From contig OY979723.1 of NCBI GenBank assembly GCA_963855995.1, positions 7,693,013 through 7,757,012 on the forward strand: DNA of 64,000 nucleotides, written 5' to 3'. Below the pieces are notes generated by a model. That model was given only the letters and a program-made list of their open reading frames with translations, was not told where the DNA came from and did no database searches. Positions within the stretch are counted from its first letter, which is position 1, and each line of letters begins with the position of its first letter. The translations under genes and the position numbers were made by a program. Shown in pieces: positions 19,618-32,141 of this stretch. The stretch comes from Muricea muricata (lineage: Eukaryota; Cnidaria; Anthozoa; Malacalcyonacea; Plexauridae).

Positions 19618-20763
19618 TAATTGAAATAGTTTTCCAGGATTTGGAAACCAACTTTCCACAAACGCTTTGGTAAAAAGTCGGGTATGTGCAACTTTGCTAT
19701 GTTGCAAGGTATTTCTGTGAAATTTTCATTCGCCTCATCACATTCATCAGACATTGTGTAATCTTGTAATATTTCGAGGACTTCATTTTTGCGATATTCT
19801 CGGCCAGTTTTCCCAAATGCTTTCTGTTTCTTTTCTTGATATATTCAACAATTTTATGATAGGAAGTAATCATGCTGGGACCAATGTACTTGGCTAAGTA
19901 TCCTGTCGCTTCAACATGCTCGATATTTTGTAGACCATCGATGTCTTCAAATGTACGATCCCATGAACGTATATCTTCCAGCGCCTCTTTGATCTTTTTC
20001 CCGCCTTGCAGAAAGAAAGATTCTTCTGTGTGATATTCGCTAGCCAGTCGTCCAAACTTCATTAGAGCCGCTGTCATCTTAAGCTGTTCCAACATATCCA
20101 TCTTCTGTTTTCGGCGTTCTGGGTACATTTTCTCAAGTTCAGATTCAACGAAGTCCAGATCAATCAAATCCAGATGTGCTATGCAATTTCTTTCAGTTCT
20201 CACACGGCTTATCCCAGCCCAATGTTCTGTTGTCCACGATGTTTCTCGTTTCGTTTGTATTTCTTTCCAAAAATTTTGCTACGAGCTTTTTTCACGCAAA
20301 AACGCTTCCATTTGCAGGACCCAGTCAGATTTGTAGACTTTCTGGAGGGGGTCGATTACAAATCTTGTCACATGTTTTTCTCATATCCACGTTGCCTGGG
20401 CTACAGCGAGCGTTTTCTCCATCTTTTTATTTTTAGCTTCTAACTTTTCATTATCCTGCTCTAATTTTCTTATTTTGCGATGAAGATCTTTTATTTCTTT
20501 TTCTTGATTTGACAAAACGCCTTCAACTTTTACTCGCAACTCTTTTAGTCGGTCTTGCAGTGGTTTATTATCAACTGACTTTTCAATCTCGGATGCCACG
20601 GCGTCGAGCGCCTTTAAAAGAGTTTCCTTAGTAATTTGAGGTTGTTCTTCTCCTTGCCTCTTTACCCTTTTTTCTTGTGGTTCGTAATGGCTTTTCATCC
20701 CATTTTTTTTGTGGTTCTGCACAAGCCATATTGCGCTGCAAATTAAGACATTAAATGTAGACA
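19618..20763 (-). pseudogene. coiled-coil plus HEPN-like family, degraded copy 1
   Basis: Three pieces are collinear with the copy at 55640-56690. The N-terminal part (about 20763-20385) is Lys/Glu-rich coiled coil with a possible short hydrophobic start. A middle part in other frames carries HVTRFVIDP and then RTERNCIAH, an R-x4-6-H pattern as in HEPN RNase-like domains. The C-terminal part has RSWDRTFEDI and, in another frame near 19660, AKLHIPDFLPKR. Stops (one at about 20290) and frameshifts separate the pieces, so it is a pseudogene or a multi-exon gene in decay. The HEPN link is inference from the short motif and helical character. Confidence 0.6.
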
Positions 20764-20764
20764 A

Positions 20765-21699
20765 AACTATATTAGACTAGGTCCTGTATAGGGTTTTGTA
20801 TGCGTTTCATTTATCAGAGATAATCTTGACTGTTTTAGCGTACATTGATCATGGGGGTCAACATGGCTTATGTGCCAAATACCGAGTAGCTCTAATTTTT
20901 GAAAAGCAAATTAAAATCAACAGCCTTTATGAAGTGCTTATAGTGTTTAGAAGGGTTGCCTATAGGGGTGGTCATTAGAAACAAAACAGTCTAGCTATAA
21001 TATTTGACAAGAAGGTCACAGTGCAACATGCCAGGTCAGCAGTTAATTACTCCGCCTGCCGTAGGCGTGGCGGAGTTATAAATTCGCCTTGTTCAATTTT
21101 TCTGTTTTCTTTTTTTTTTCGGTGTCGAAAGTTGGGGCTGCCGCTCATGGGTGATACCGCTGTGCAATGCCGTCTGAGCTCATGTCGCCACGACCCCCAA
21201 ACTCAATTTCTAGCAGAATATGTCTCCAAAACACACAATTTAACATGGATACTACAACATCTATGCAGTAAGAAGGTTGTACGTTCAAAAATTCTCATCC
21301 AAAGTGTTTTATAACGACAGATTCCATCGCGAGGCTTTCGTCAGACGCGGTGAAGTTTTCAGAGCGTGTTTCCGTCATTTTCAGCTGTGTTTCCACTTAA
21401 ATTTCTACACATCGATCAAACTCATATTCTACACAAAGCACACTTCTTAACAAGAAGATAGTAAACAGAAAGGGAGTAGTATATTCTTATGCAAAACATT
21501 TCACTGGAGAACGATAAGATTAGTTAGGAAAACAAAGTTACCTATTTGTTGTTTTAATTTTTTATAATAACATTTCTCAATGTTTTTATTGTAGTTTCTA
21601 CCTACACTGAGATGCTCATATTTCATGTGTAAATAATGCAATGATTTGCTGTGGGGTTCAGGACCCATTCAAAAGAAGGTGCTGCCCCTGGACATAGTA
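20765..21699. other. intergenic, with one GC-rich hairpin
   Basis: A perfect 8-bp stem, ACTCCGCC...GGCGGAGT, lies near 21050-21077. A related but rearranged GCAGGCGGAG motif recurs near 22892, suggesting remnants of one element family. No gene is recognised. Confidence 0.5.
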
Positions 21700-21939
21700 G
21701 AGAGGTTAAGATTGACGTTTACGGCAGACCGGTAACCGCAAACGGCAAATTTCAACTCGCATTTGAAGGTAAGTTCTACAAGTTTTCGAAGGTTTCGACA
21801 AATTTTTAGTCAATCCATTCTTCAATAATAATGCACAAATTACCCTAACTTCGAACAGCTAACACTTCACCTGAAAATCCGACTTGAAGTTTGGCGTTTG
21901 CGGTTACCGGTCTGCCGTAAACATCAATCTTAACCTCTC
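21700..21939. mobile_element. MITE with GAGAGGTTAAG ends and TA target duplication
   Basis: About 50-bp inverted ends start GAGAGGTTAAGATTGA and contain the shared block TTTACGGCAGACCGGTAACC. TA flanks both sides (21698-21699, 21940-21941), fitting a Tc1/mariner-type nonautonomous element. Noncoding, 240 bp. Confidence 0.8.
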
Positions 21940-22452
21940 TAGTATGTATAGAAGAAACTTAAAAGATTTTGGTTTTGCTCTGGATGACAACTCGTGGTTA
22001 CTAAAAAAGGATCATCTCAAGTGATATTTTTCATTGTAATGTATGAGTGTCCAGTTACAGAGAGGTCTGTGTCACATTAACCTAATACTGTGATTAAAGC
22101 AAACTAATTTAAATGTTTGACTTCTCACATGCCAAAAATGCAGCAAAAACATGCATGTATGGAATTTGATGTGTCCAGTTACTTCAGTACACAAAAAATA
22201 TGTCTAAAACGTGGTAAACTTCATCTAATCACTAGTATTTTATAGAAAATGCAAGCGAACAGTAACTTGGAATAACATTTTTCAAACACAATAGCATTGT
22301 TTCAGTCCCATATGATATGAACTTAACTGTCGCAGGCCTCTGGCTCTATGTACATTCATTTTGCTGTGTAATGTAGCGCTATAATATATTGTTGTAAATA
22401 GTTGTCTATATTTTGCCATTCTTTTTTAAATTTAATGTGGAGGCATTGTGTA

Positions 22453-22591
<139 letters not shown>

Positions 22592-23078
22592 TACATTCAT
22601 TACAAGTACCGAGTGTTTCTTAAACTATTGATCTTTTTGCAATTTCCAGCAACAGGCAAGGACATTTTCCACATGACTCTAAGAGGGCCTACTACGAAAA
22701 TTTTAACACATTGGCCATTCGTAAATTACAATTTAGATACGCAGCAAATCAGAATCAGCGTGGAAGCAATTTATTTTAATTGCATAGCCCTTAAAGGGCC
22801 GTTGAACAATCCTGTTTTACAGTTTAAGTCAGCGACTTATTTACTCTATTTACGAAAGTACACCTAAAGCTGACCTATTTTCTTCTCCGCAGGCGGAGTG
22901 AACGCCTCAGCAGGCGTCTTGTTATGCATAAAATCACCAGGACCGCTGGCAGAAATGAACTTTTCATATTTCCTAAAAAAATATTATAGTAGGAAAAACT
23001 CTGTTCAAACCTCCCTCGGCTTTCGGATACATTTAATCACTAAGCAACCTCAAAGCCATGTTATTACTTATAATAATT

Positions 23079-23735
23079 TCATGATGGTCGATGATCGTGG
23101 TTGAATTGTTCTATTACTTTCATCGATAGTTTATAAGGAAAACAATTCCATGACGTGATCATGAAGTCCAGGATACGCTTAAGTTCATCTTTTAATAGGG
23201 TTTTGTTGCTGCAACTCTTATATGCACGATTAACTATATGCTGATACAGACCAGTGTGAGCTGATTTTCGGTAAACAGTTGTACTACATGGATGAATTTG
23301 GATATCGAGAAAATGAATGTTAATGTCAGAGAATTGATCAATAGTGAATTGTACGTTAGGATAAAAAGAATTAAACGTGGTTAGTATGTTTTCCATGTCC
23401 GTGAAGGCTTAGCTAAAATTAGTGTGTCTGAACGTAACGTTTTTTTTTGGAATTTAATGTGACCAGGTGCTATCACAGGTGGAATGACTAGGTTTTCAAA
23501 TTCCGTCATGATTATATTAGCAAGTGTTGGACCAAGTGGAGAGCCCATTGAAACGCCGTCAATTTGTTTTAGTGCAGGAGTCAAGGGTTAATTTCTTCAG
23601 AGTTCGCTTCTGTAACGTCGTTAAGAAAAGATTAGATTTAGAAATACGTTTCAAGATTATGTTGACAGTTTTTCTGACATAGCTTTAAAATCTATGTTGG
23701 AAGTTGCTCCACCCCACGAAAATAATTCTACTGTT
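23079..23735 (-). pseudogene. Penelope-like element reverse transcriptase fragment
   Basis: The minus strand carries QIDGVSMGSPLGPTLANI, then in another frame a tail with IHFLDIQIHP and TVYRKSAHTGLYQH, both hallmarks of Penelope-like RTs with their lineage-specific C-terminal region. The catalytic aspartate pair expected between them is disrupted by a frameshift and substitutions near 23390-23440. No GIY-YIG domain is in the piece. A dead, truncated copy. The next about 345 bases (23736-24081) hold nothing I recognise. Confidence 0.75.
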
Positions 23736-24081
23736 ACTTGCATACCCCTAGAGTTAATTCTAAAACAAATCTAAGATTATCGACAAATCTGCAGATCACT
23801 GGTCTTTACTGTTCTTTAAAGAATCGCTTGTCATACAACGGCTTAAACCCTGATTCAGACCTGTTTAAACCCGAAAAGCTGATTCAGCCACTTGTATTTT
23901 GCTCACTCGTTCTATCTCATCCTGTGATATGCCGTTGTGCCATGAAATGAAATTATGAGAACGAATCAAAGAGGATTTTCATTACAATTTTGTTGCAAAA
24001 TTAAAAACATTTGTTGCCATAACATTTGTCATATATAATTCATTCATTGTGCAAACAACAATTTCTAAAGAAATTAATACT

Positions 24082-24800
24082 TTATAATTTTCCTTTATAA
24101 TTTTCACCGGACGTGTCGAAATCGAAATACCGTCCTAAAAAGCGAAATGATTCACCAATTTGAACACGTGGTTTTAGCATGCTATTTGGGTACAATTTAG
24201 GCAGATATTGAACGAACCTTGTAGTGTCCTTTTTGATACCAAGTGATGAGGTTTTGTCAACATGTATTATCAAATTCAAACATTGACACCAACGATCGAG
24301 ACTGGTTTTTCTCATTCATGTCCGCTAATAATATAGGCGCGTCATTTTCAAATTGGATCCAGTGTATTGAGTTTAGGTGCATGCCGATCTCGCCGCGTTT
24401 CCAAAAACCACATTGATTGTACTTTTTCTGATTTAATATGCTGTATAAAAGTGTTAAAGGCCATGCTGAATAACAGAGGACTAAGGCAATTGCATTGAAG
24501 AACCCTGCGACCAACTGCGATGAACGGGAGTATTAAAGTGTCCTGTTATATGATTGAGATTTGGAAGTCGGTATATAGATGCTACGGATAATATTTTTTA
24601 TGTGATCAGGATTGTGGTGGTGCTCGAGAACTTTAATAAAGTTGAGGTGGACTTCCCCAAATGCATTCTTGAGACCTAATAATGTTATGATGAGGGATCG
24701 CTGTTTTATGCGCGCATTGTTTATATCGTGATTTTCCCATCTGAGCCGTATGTTCGAGTGTTCCTGAAAGTATTGGCGCGAAACCTTTTGGATTTTTTGC
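24082..24800 (-). pseudogene. LINE-type reverse transcriptase fragment
   Basis: Pieces in different frames read as an RT: upstream AFGEVHLNFIKVLEHHHNP, then a YSILNQKKYNQCGFW segment, then WIQFENDAPI at the catalytic box (Asn-Asp where Asp-Asp is expected) and ESFRFLGRYFDFDTSG near the 3' part. The frames overlap and shift several times. It is a decayed non-LTR element; the clade is not assigned. Bases 24801-25227 carry no recognised gene. Confidence 0.7.
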
Positions 24801-25227
24801 TCTCTATATATTTATTTTCTGCAAGATATTGAAATGTTTTGTTCTAAAGACACAATGTTAAAACTTTGGGTGGCACGGATTGTAATGTAATGGTTCGAAT
24901 GTTTCGTTCGGAATCACCGTTCTTATTTATTAAAATCGTGCATGCTGTTTTTTTTTATTCGGATGGGAAAACACCACCAGACTAGGCTGCATGGATGATG
25001 TGGATCAAATAGGAGCCTAGATGTCGACAGCGTTTAAAACATATGATAAATATTTGCTAAAGCGGACATGGGGGACCAAACGGTTTCATCATACGAATGA
25101 CATTTGGAAAAATCTAACAATAATAATAACATAACGAGACATGGTAACTATTCCCCAAGAAAACATTCCACTCACAAATAGCTCCAACATGCAAACCTAA
25201 AGCTTAGACCTAAATTATCCCCGAGCC

Positions 25228-25262
25228 AACGGCGCGAAGCGCCGTTCCGGGCGTAAGCCCGG
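25228..25262. other. two abutting GC-rich hairpins with tight loops
   Basis: AACGGCGC-GAA-GCGCCGTT (8-bp perfect stem, 25228-25246) is followed without a gap by CCGGGC-GTAA-GCCCGG (6-bp perfect stem, 25247-25262). As RNA the second has a GNRA-type tetraloop. The flanking CGAGGGTTACTAATT recurs at about 59223, so the surroundings belong to a dispersed repeat. The hairpins lie 39 bases from the left end of the P element. Confidence 0.7.
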
Positions 25263-25300
25263 GGCGAGGGTTACTAATTTCGTATTAGGGGAGTTCAAAG

Positions 25301-25416
25301 CACTGAGCTATACTATATATCTGGAGATCGCATTCCTGTCCAAAAAGTGTAATCGAAAACATGGCGGATTGTGACGTAAAACGCGTCACTGGTCCCTATT
25401 TTTTTCGGATGATCGC
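25301..25416. repeat. left terminal inverted repeat of the P element
   Basis: It matches the reverse complement of 35033-35159, with a near-identical block around ACATGGCGGATTGTGACGT and a variable stretch near 25328-25340. Confidence 0.85.
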
Positions 25417-25544
25417 AGGCCAGAAAAACAGTCCAAAGTTTTTCTCCCCCCTGTTCCCCCTGGATCATTGCCTAAATTTTCAACAAAATTTTCTGGTCCT
25501 TGTTGAAATTTTTTAAACTGCGATTGACTTTGTTTTAATAAGAC

Positions 25545-28500
25545 ATGCCTCGTCCTTGTTCCGTTTTGTGGTGCAAGAACTCTCGAAAGAGAAAAGGAAT
25601 ATCTTTTCACCGGTAAGTTTTCCTCAATATTTAATTTGTGCTATAGTTATACGCATTTCTTTTATACGCGAAATGTTCGTCACTCAGTTGTTTTGCATCT
25701 CGCCATGTTTTGACGAGATCAAAACTTTTGCTGTATTTTTTCAGCTGAATATGTGGTAAGGCGATGTTTGTTTTTCGTGATTCTATACAAGCTTGTTTTT
25801 GCTTTTAAGTTTGAAATTATTAGGAACAGGCCCGAAAAATACAAGCGAAATTTACTTGTTATAATGCAAAAAACTTACAGCTTGCCTTTGGCTGTGACAC
25901 TTTCAAAAGCTGAGCTGTTTTCGCGAAAGTTTAGTTAATGATTTACAGTGCTTCTCAACTGGAAGCCGATTTCATACACACGACGTCGACATGCTTTATA
26001 AAATTTACAGACAATTGTTTTTTGATCCAATTACAGTTTTCCAGATAAAATAAAAAATCCAGAACTGCACGGGAAATGGGTTCAAGGAATAAACAGCTGT
26101 TCACCAGTAGAAATTGTTCCTGTGCAAGACAACCGAGTTTGTTCGGAGCATTTCAGTGCTGAAATGTTTGACTATTGTGGGCTGCATGGCGAGAAAGCAG
26201 TATTGAAATCAAATGCTGTGCCAACGATATTTGAAAATCCTGAACTTCATAGCGAGCAAGCGACACCAACAATATTTGAAGTGCATTCTCAGGTCAGTAT
26301 TTTTCACCCAAACATTATGCGTATACCAACATTGATTAGCTTGAAGTGTTTTACATTATTTTGCATTTTTACATGTTTTTTATATACAAAACTAATGGAG
26401 TTATATACAATAATCTTCCCAATGAAAAGTACCTGCCAGGTTACTTATGATTGGAATTTGGGTTGGAATTTGAGCATATTTTGAGTTGCTATTCCTCTCT
26501 CTTAAAGTATATGTGTACATATAATATATTATTGAATGTGATGTCAGTACTGACAATACAACTTATAACGTGGAGATCACTTGTTATGGTTAGTGTATGA
26601 TTTCTAGCATACCAGCATGCACATAGTGGTAGTACTTCAGCAACCCGATGCATGGTTTAGAAATCTAGCCAGGCTGGGGTGTTGGTTTTTGTTTCTTTAA
26701 TTTATTTTTTCCTTACACTAACCCAGTCAGTGTTACAGTTTCTTGTGCCTGGTGTGGGGGCTCCTGGTTGGCTAGCAGGAAACATACCTCACAAGCCAGG
26801 CAATTTGAGAGTAGTGCCTTCCAGAGGCTGGCTTTGGCAAATTGAAGCCTCTGAATACCTAGGCACCCATTATCCATCAGTGATGCAGTGGATAAATAGC
26901 AGCACATTCACCAATATTGTGTTTTATATATAACAAAATGTATGAATTTATAACAGTGAATTCTGCCAATTTATATATACATGTAATCAGTGGTGTAGCC
27001 AGGGTCATTGTTTTGGGGAGGCAAGTAGCAAGCGGTGAAGGTATTCTAGAGGTCTGCCCCCCCCCCCACTTCTACACAGATTTAGACTTTTCGAATGGTC
27101 TTCAACACAATTGGGGGGAGGGGTCGCCCCCTCTTAACTACACCACTGCATGTAATCACAAAATTAAAAAATATCATAATTTGTTGTATAAGTTATTAAT
27201 CAACAATATTGTTAAAAATTTTAATGTTTTATCAGAAATTAATATAATTATTATTGCATAGGTGGAGGTGTCAAGTGAAACAGTACAGCTTGCTAACAAT
27301 AATGAAGAGTAGAATGAAAATGGCAAAAATGCAAGTGACACAGTGGAAATCACTAGTGCACGTATGGGTAATGTAGAAAATGTTGAAAATGACCATACAT
27401 ACTTTGTAAGTTCTCCTAGTAGATTAAAAAGGAAAGTTGATAATCTGCTGGACACAGTTGAAGACCTCAACAAGAGATATAAGACATCTCATGTAAAAGT
27501 GCACAGGTTGAAGAGAAAGGTACAATCGTTAGCTTTAGTGGTAAGTGAGTTAAGGAAAAAAAACCTGATAAGTAGTGATTGTGCCAGTCTCCTGGAGACA
27601 ACTTTTTCTGGAGTTCCTAGAGAACTTATGAAAAGGTTGGTGACACAGAAGAAAAAGAAGAATCCAGGTGCGTACCCAAAAGAGTTACGTACATTTGCCA
27701 TGACCCTAAAGTTTTATTCTGCTAAGGCATACAGATATGTGCGCAAATCTTTTGATTTAGGGTTGCCAGATCCATCTACGATCAGCAGATGGTACAACGT
27801 TATCGATGGAGAGCCAGGGTTTACACAGGAAGCATTAACAGCCTTGAAAGCAAAAGTTTTTGCTGGGCAACGCGATGGCCAGAAGGTTGTTTGTGCTTTG
27901 ATGTTGGATGAGATGTCTATTCGGAAGCATGTCCAATGGGACCCCAAAGCAGGAATGCGTCGAGGTTATGTAGACGTTGGTACAAAGATTTATGATGACT
28001 CACTGCCGGTAGCCACGGAAGCTCTTGTGTTCATGGCTGTCTCTGTGAATTCTAACTGGAAAATTCCATGTGGGTATTTTCTGGTAAATGGCCTCACGGC
28101 TGAAGAGAAAGCGAACCTGACGAGAGATTGTCTCACGAAACTGCATGAGACGAAAGTAAAGGTGGTCTCCTTCACATGCGATGGACCAACAACTCACCAA
28201 GCAATGTTGAAATTGCTTGGTGGCCGACTGTCTGCTGAAGATATGCAGGCATACTTTCCACATCCTTGTGATAATAATGAGAAGATCTATATTTTTTTAG
28301 ATGCATGTCATAGGATAAAGCTGGTGCGAAATACCTGGTCAGACTGGAAAGTCTTACATGATAAGGATGGCAACACCATCGAGTGGAAGTTTATTGTAAG
28401 ATTGCAGGAATTGCAAGAAAAGGAAGGTTTGCGTCTAGCAAATAAATTGCGATCAGCGCACATAGATTGGAAACCTCAGAAAATGAAGGTAAATTTGGCA

Positions 28501-29706
28501 GCACAGACTTTGAGCTCGAGTGTTGCAGATGCTATAGAGTGGTGTGAAGGTAAGGGAATGCAGCAGTTTAAAGGCTGTGGCCCGACAGTAGAGTTTATTC
28601 GCAAGTTTGATCGTGTATTTGATGTTTTGAATTCTAGAAATCCAAGGGCGAACAACTACAACGCGCCGATAAGAAAGACGAACTATCAGTTCGTTAAGAA
28701 GTTTCTAGATGAGGCCTGTAAGTATGTTAAAGATCTGAAAGGACCCGAAGGCCAGTCAATGCTTATGTCACAGTGCAAAACAGGTTTTCTAGGTTTCCTC
28801 GTTTGTATCGAGGCAGTTCTTGGAATGGCGAAAGATCTGGTGTGTGGAGAGGACCCAGTCCTAAAGTATATTCTGACGTACAAGATGAGTCAGGGTCACC
28901 TGGAGCTGTTCTTCGGTGCCGTGCGAGCCGCTGGAGGGTGGAACAACAACCCGACGGCGTTACAGTTCAGATCTGCATACAAGCAACTGATGATGAGACA
29001 CCAGATTACTGGAGGACGAGGAAACTGCATTCCTCAAGACGACACTGAGATGCTAAGCAATTTTGAGGACAATAGCAATAGAAGATCTTCAAGGATTGAG
29101 ATCGACCAGGTTACGATTGTAAGAAAATACGACTTGGCTTTGAGACCTGAGCCAGTTACAACAGATCACGATTACTGCGATGCTCCAAACGTGATGGAAC
29201 TATCAGAGTTTAAGTCAGCAGCAATATCGTATATTGCTGGTTATGTTGTGAGGATGGTACAGAAAAAAATCCATTGTTTAAAATGCTTGGCCGCGTTAAC
29301 GACAACCAAAGAGAAGATTCCGGACCTGTTCGTGGTGTGGAAATCGAATGGCGGTCTGAAGTTGCCCTCGCCGGGGCTACTGAAGATCTGTGAGGAAACG
29401 GAGAAATGTGTGATGAGAATGTTAAAAGTGACCAATGGTGGACTTCCACACGACACGGGATTACCAGACGCAATTACCTCAACGGTATTGGAAGTATGTG
29501 TGGAACGCGATGTGTTCAGTTCGTTGAAAGAACACATGTTTGATTCGACAGCAGTGAACAATCACGTGTTCAACTTAATTAAATGCTGTTCAAAGTCTTA
29601 TGTGACGATTCGTATGCATCATTTGGCGAAGCAGATAAATTCTAGAATGCATGAGAGGTTGGTACGTAAAGAATATTCGAAACTTACGTTGTTTAAAGGA
29701 CAGTAA
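25545..29706 (+). CDS. THAP-domain P-element transposase (three coding exons)
   Basis: Exon 1 (25545-25612, donor GTAAGT) and exon 2 (26037-26292, donor GTCAGT) encode a THAP zinc finger: CSVLWC...CSEHF with AVPTIF at its end. The last exon ends at 29706 and begins at 27262 after CATAG or, alternatively, at 27313. Its 797-codon frame has a coiled coil (about 27420-27560) and a P-type RNase H-like core. Counting from the Met at 27343, D189 is in LMLDEMS, D280 in CDGPTTH, the linker reads DACHRIKLVRN, and E521 lies in LELFFGAVRAAGG. Total length is about 905-920 residues, as for THAP9. If the 27262 acceptor is used, an in-frame TAG at 27310-27312 lies between the THAP and catalytic parts; the acceptor at 27312 would remove it. 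The catalytic frame has no other lesion. Confidence 0.85.
26988..27148. mobile_element. hAT-type MITE nested in a P-element intron
   Basis: The ends CAGTGGTGTAG...CTACACCACTG are inverted, and the 8-bp duplication CATGTAAT is perfect on both sides (26980-26987, 27149-27156). 161 bp, noncoding. Confidence 0.92.
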
Positions 29707-29710
29707 GATT

Positions 29711-29870
29711 GCGATATGGTCGGTTACTGCACATGTTACATGTGTTCGAGGATATGACCGCGACGTTAATGATACTGCACATATTAAATGTGTTCGAGAA
29801 TTAACGTTAAAATGCTAGCAATGTGTCAATGATACTGCACGTTTTAATACGTGTTCGAGAGATTGACACG
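29711..29870 (+). ncRNA. three tandem two-tier hairpins in the transposase 3' UTR
   Basis: Units at about 29717-29760, 29763-29807 and 29823-29869 share ACTGCAC...GTGTTCGAG. In unit 2 an outer 8-bp stem (ACGTTAAT/ATTAACGT) and an inner 5-bp stem (CACAT/ATGTG) enclose the conserved internal loop. Unit 3 keeps both stems with different bases (GTGTCAAT/ATTGACAC and CACGT/ACGTG). Unit 1 has a 6-bp inner stem (CACATG/CATGTG) and a weaker outer stem (GGTC/GACC). Stem changes that preserve pairing around fixed loop bases suggest an RNA structure, starting five bases after the transposase stop codon. No known family is recognised. Confidence 0.65.
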
Positions 29871-30645
29871 AGACTCATGTCAAACTGATTTGTTAGCAAG
29901 TATTATAATTTCTAAGTTTAAAGGGGTAAGTAATGAACTTTAGTTATCTATTCAGTATACATGAAAGCCGATATATAGCTAAATCTTTAAATAACATTTT
30001 ATTTTTATCTTTATACTAGAGTAAACCTGGATGTATAATGCAACATTTACTAATATATGGCAAGCCGTGCACAGACCAGCAAAGTAATACCCAACGTCAA
30101 ATCCGAAACAAAGGCATTTGTCCATTTTATCGGTACGTTACGCATGAAAAAGGGCACAGTGTTTGGAGTTTCACGAAGAAAGGTTGATAGATAATATAAT
30201 TAGTTGTCGACTCGTACGTGACTAGAAGGGGTTTTTTTCAGACGGCTGAACCTCAAGGCGTGATATTCATCGTTACTGCGAGGCCCTATCCTTTTACTAT
30301 AACATAAAAATTATTTGCATTCAGGTTAATTGTATAATCCTCTGAATCAATTCATTGCTAAATAAGAAATAATAAGTTCTAACGCTTCAACATTTATTTG
30401 TAGTGTAGCTCCCTCGGCCTAAAATATACAATGTATACGTGGTACAACGAGTGGTCAATCCTTATCAAATTTAAATCTTGGCGAGCAGCGTTAAACAAAT
30501 ATTGTGCGACATTATTCGAGTAGTACAGGTAATTATAATTAGTATAATAAAGGGTACTAGTAATTGTAGAATCATGCTAATGAACGTATGTATAGATTCT
30601 ACGAATACCGAGAATTAGTGGATTAACAATCCACTTTTGCCTTTC
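29871..30645. other. noncoding part of the P element
   Basis: A possible polyadenylation signal AATAAA is at about 30545. No frame of interest is present. Confidence 0.5.
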
Positions 30646-30895
30646 TAAAAGTTTAATTAATAAGGATTTTTAAGAATCAGTTTGATTTGTCAGCCTGAAG
30701 TGGTTCTTTTATTTTGCGTACCCATTTGACCAAATTTCAGGCTGGTGGTTCTTAACCCACTGGGCACTGGGTTTTTTTATGCGGGGTTTTACTGTACACA
30801 ATATGTGAATGGAATCATAGAAAATACTGGTCATTTTACTTAATATATTATAGTACTGATTACAGAGATGGCTCGCTGGTACGGTCATGAACTAA
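30646..30895. repeat. direct repeat copy 1 inside the P element
   Basis: About 250 bases, from AAAAGTTTAAT to GGTCATGAACTAAA, recur at 32142-32380 with high similarity. The shared core includes ATTTTGCGTACCCATTTG. A shorter related piece (CAGGCTGAAGTG) occurs near 31858 and 31902. No coding content. The intervening 30896-32141 has no recognised gene. Confidence 0.8.
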
Positions 30896-32141
30896 ACGTG
30901 TTGGAGGATTGACACGATGATACAACGAAACCTGATTGAATTTAATCCCACTATAATAAGTAAGTATGTTTGAAATTTAGTTTTTGTTGGATATTTCGTG
31001 GGCATATAGCATACCTACTAGTTTTTTCTTTAATTTCAGCAATATTTAAGTACATATAATTGAAGGAATTTCAGTCTGGCAAACTCGTGGAAGGGTAAGT
31101 GTACAGAGACAATGTCGTGTATTAATACGACCACTTTGTTATTACGATCATTTTGTTATTACGACCACTCCGTTAAACTAATACTTTTTCACCACAATAT
31201 GTTTTTTTCTATGACCGCATTAAGAACACCTGTGCTGTAATTTGATCCCGACGTTTATTCAACCAAAATATTTGGACCCAACGGCGGTCGCATACTCGTA
31301 CTGACAATCACTGCAGACCAATACTCAAAAGTTTAAAAATCTATTTACTATATCGCCATATCGGTATGTCACACTCAGTCTATACCTGCGGAGTAAAGAA
31401 CACATGCAACTGAACTTGGTAATGATCATTTTTGTAATTTTTAACAAAAGAACAAATTATTTCTGATTTTTTTTTAATTTTTGCTTAGATTTTGTCAATT
31501 TCTCTGTCTACATGCATTTGGTCTGCGATGTCGAAATAAATAGCCTGAAAACAGGTAACAAATTCTTACCACGTAATTCCACATAGATTAAATACTAATG
31601 AGTTATTAACCTAACAGTGAGTAATGGCTCATCAGAAACAGAAAACTGAGCGAAATATACCATCTTAAAATGGTAATTTTATTGACGTTTTCTATTTCCA
31701 GGAACGTATTGTAGATGGTTATGGATCAACTAGAATGCCATTTGCACATATGTCTATACCGACAAAGTATTGTGCTATTAATTGTATTATTTGAAATAAT
31801 ATGTCTAAAGCAGTACACAGTAAAGCACCGCATAAAAGATCCAGTTAATTTTGACTTCAGGCTGAAGTGTTTCTTATATAACTGGTACTTGGAACAGAAA
31901 TCAGGCTGAAGTGGTTCTTAACTGATTCTTATTTCCAGTCAAAAGCAATTGTTCTTGGTATAGAGTTTTAAACCTCTTATTGTGTAAAATGTCTTAAATA
32001 CATTATGAAGATGAATTATGTTGTGAATTAATTCTGTTTTGGTGAAATATATGCATGCAGGATGTGGTTGAAAAACAATTCCTGCTGGCAATATCACAGT
32101 ATTTTGTTTTCCTCCTAGTACATGATTAGCACTTATTTCAG

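Noticed and set aside
29792-29800. GTTCGAG in the 3' UTR hairpins as a tRNA B box
   Set aside because: The last position and surrounding stems do not fit a T arm, and no A box lies at a suitable distance.
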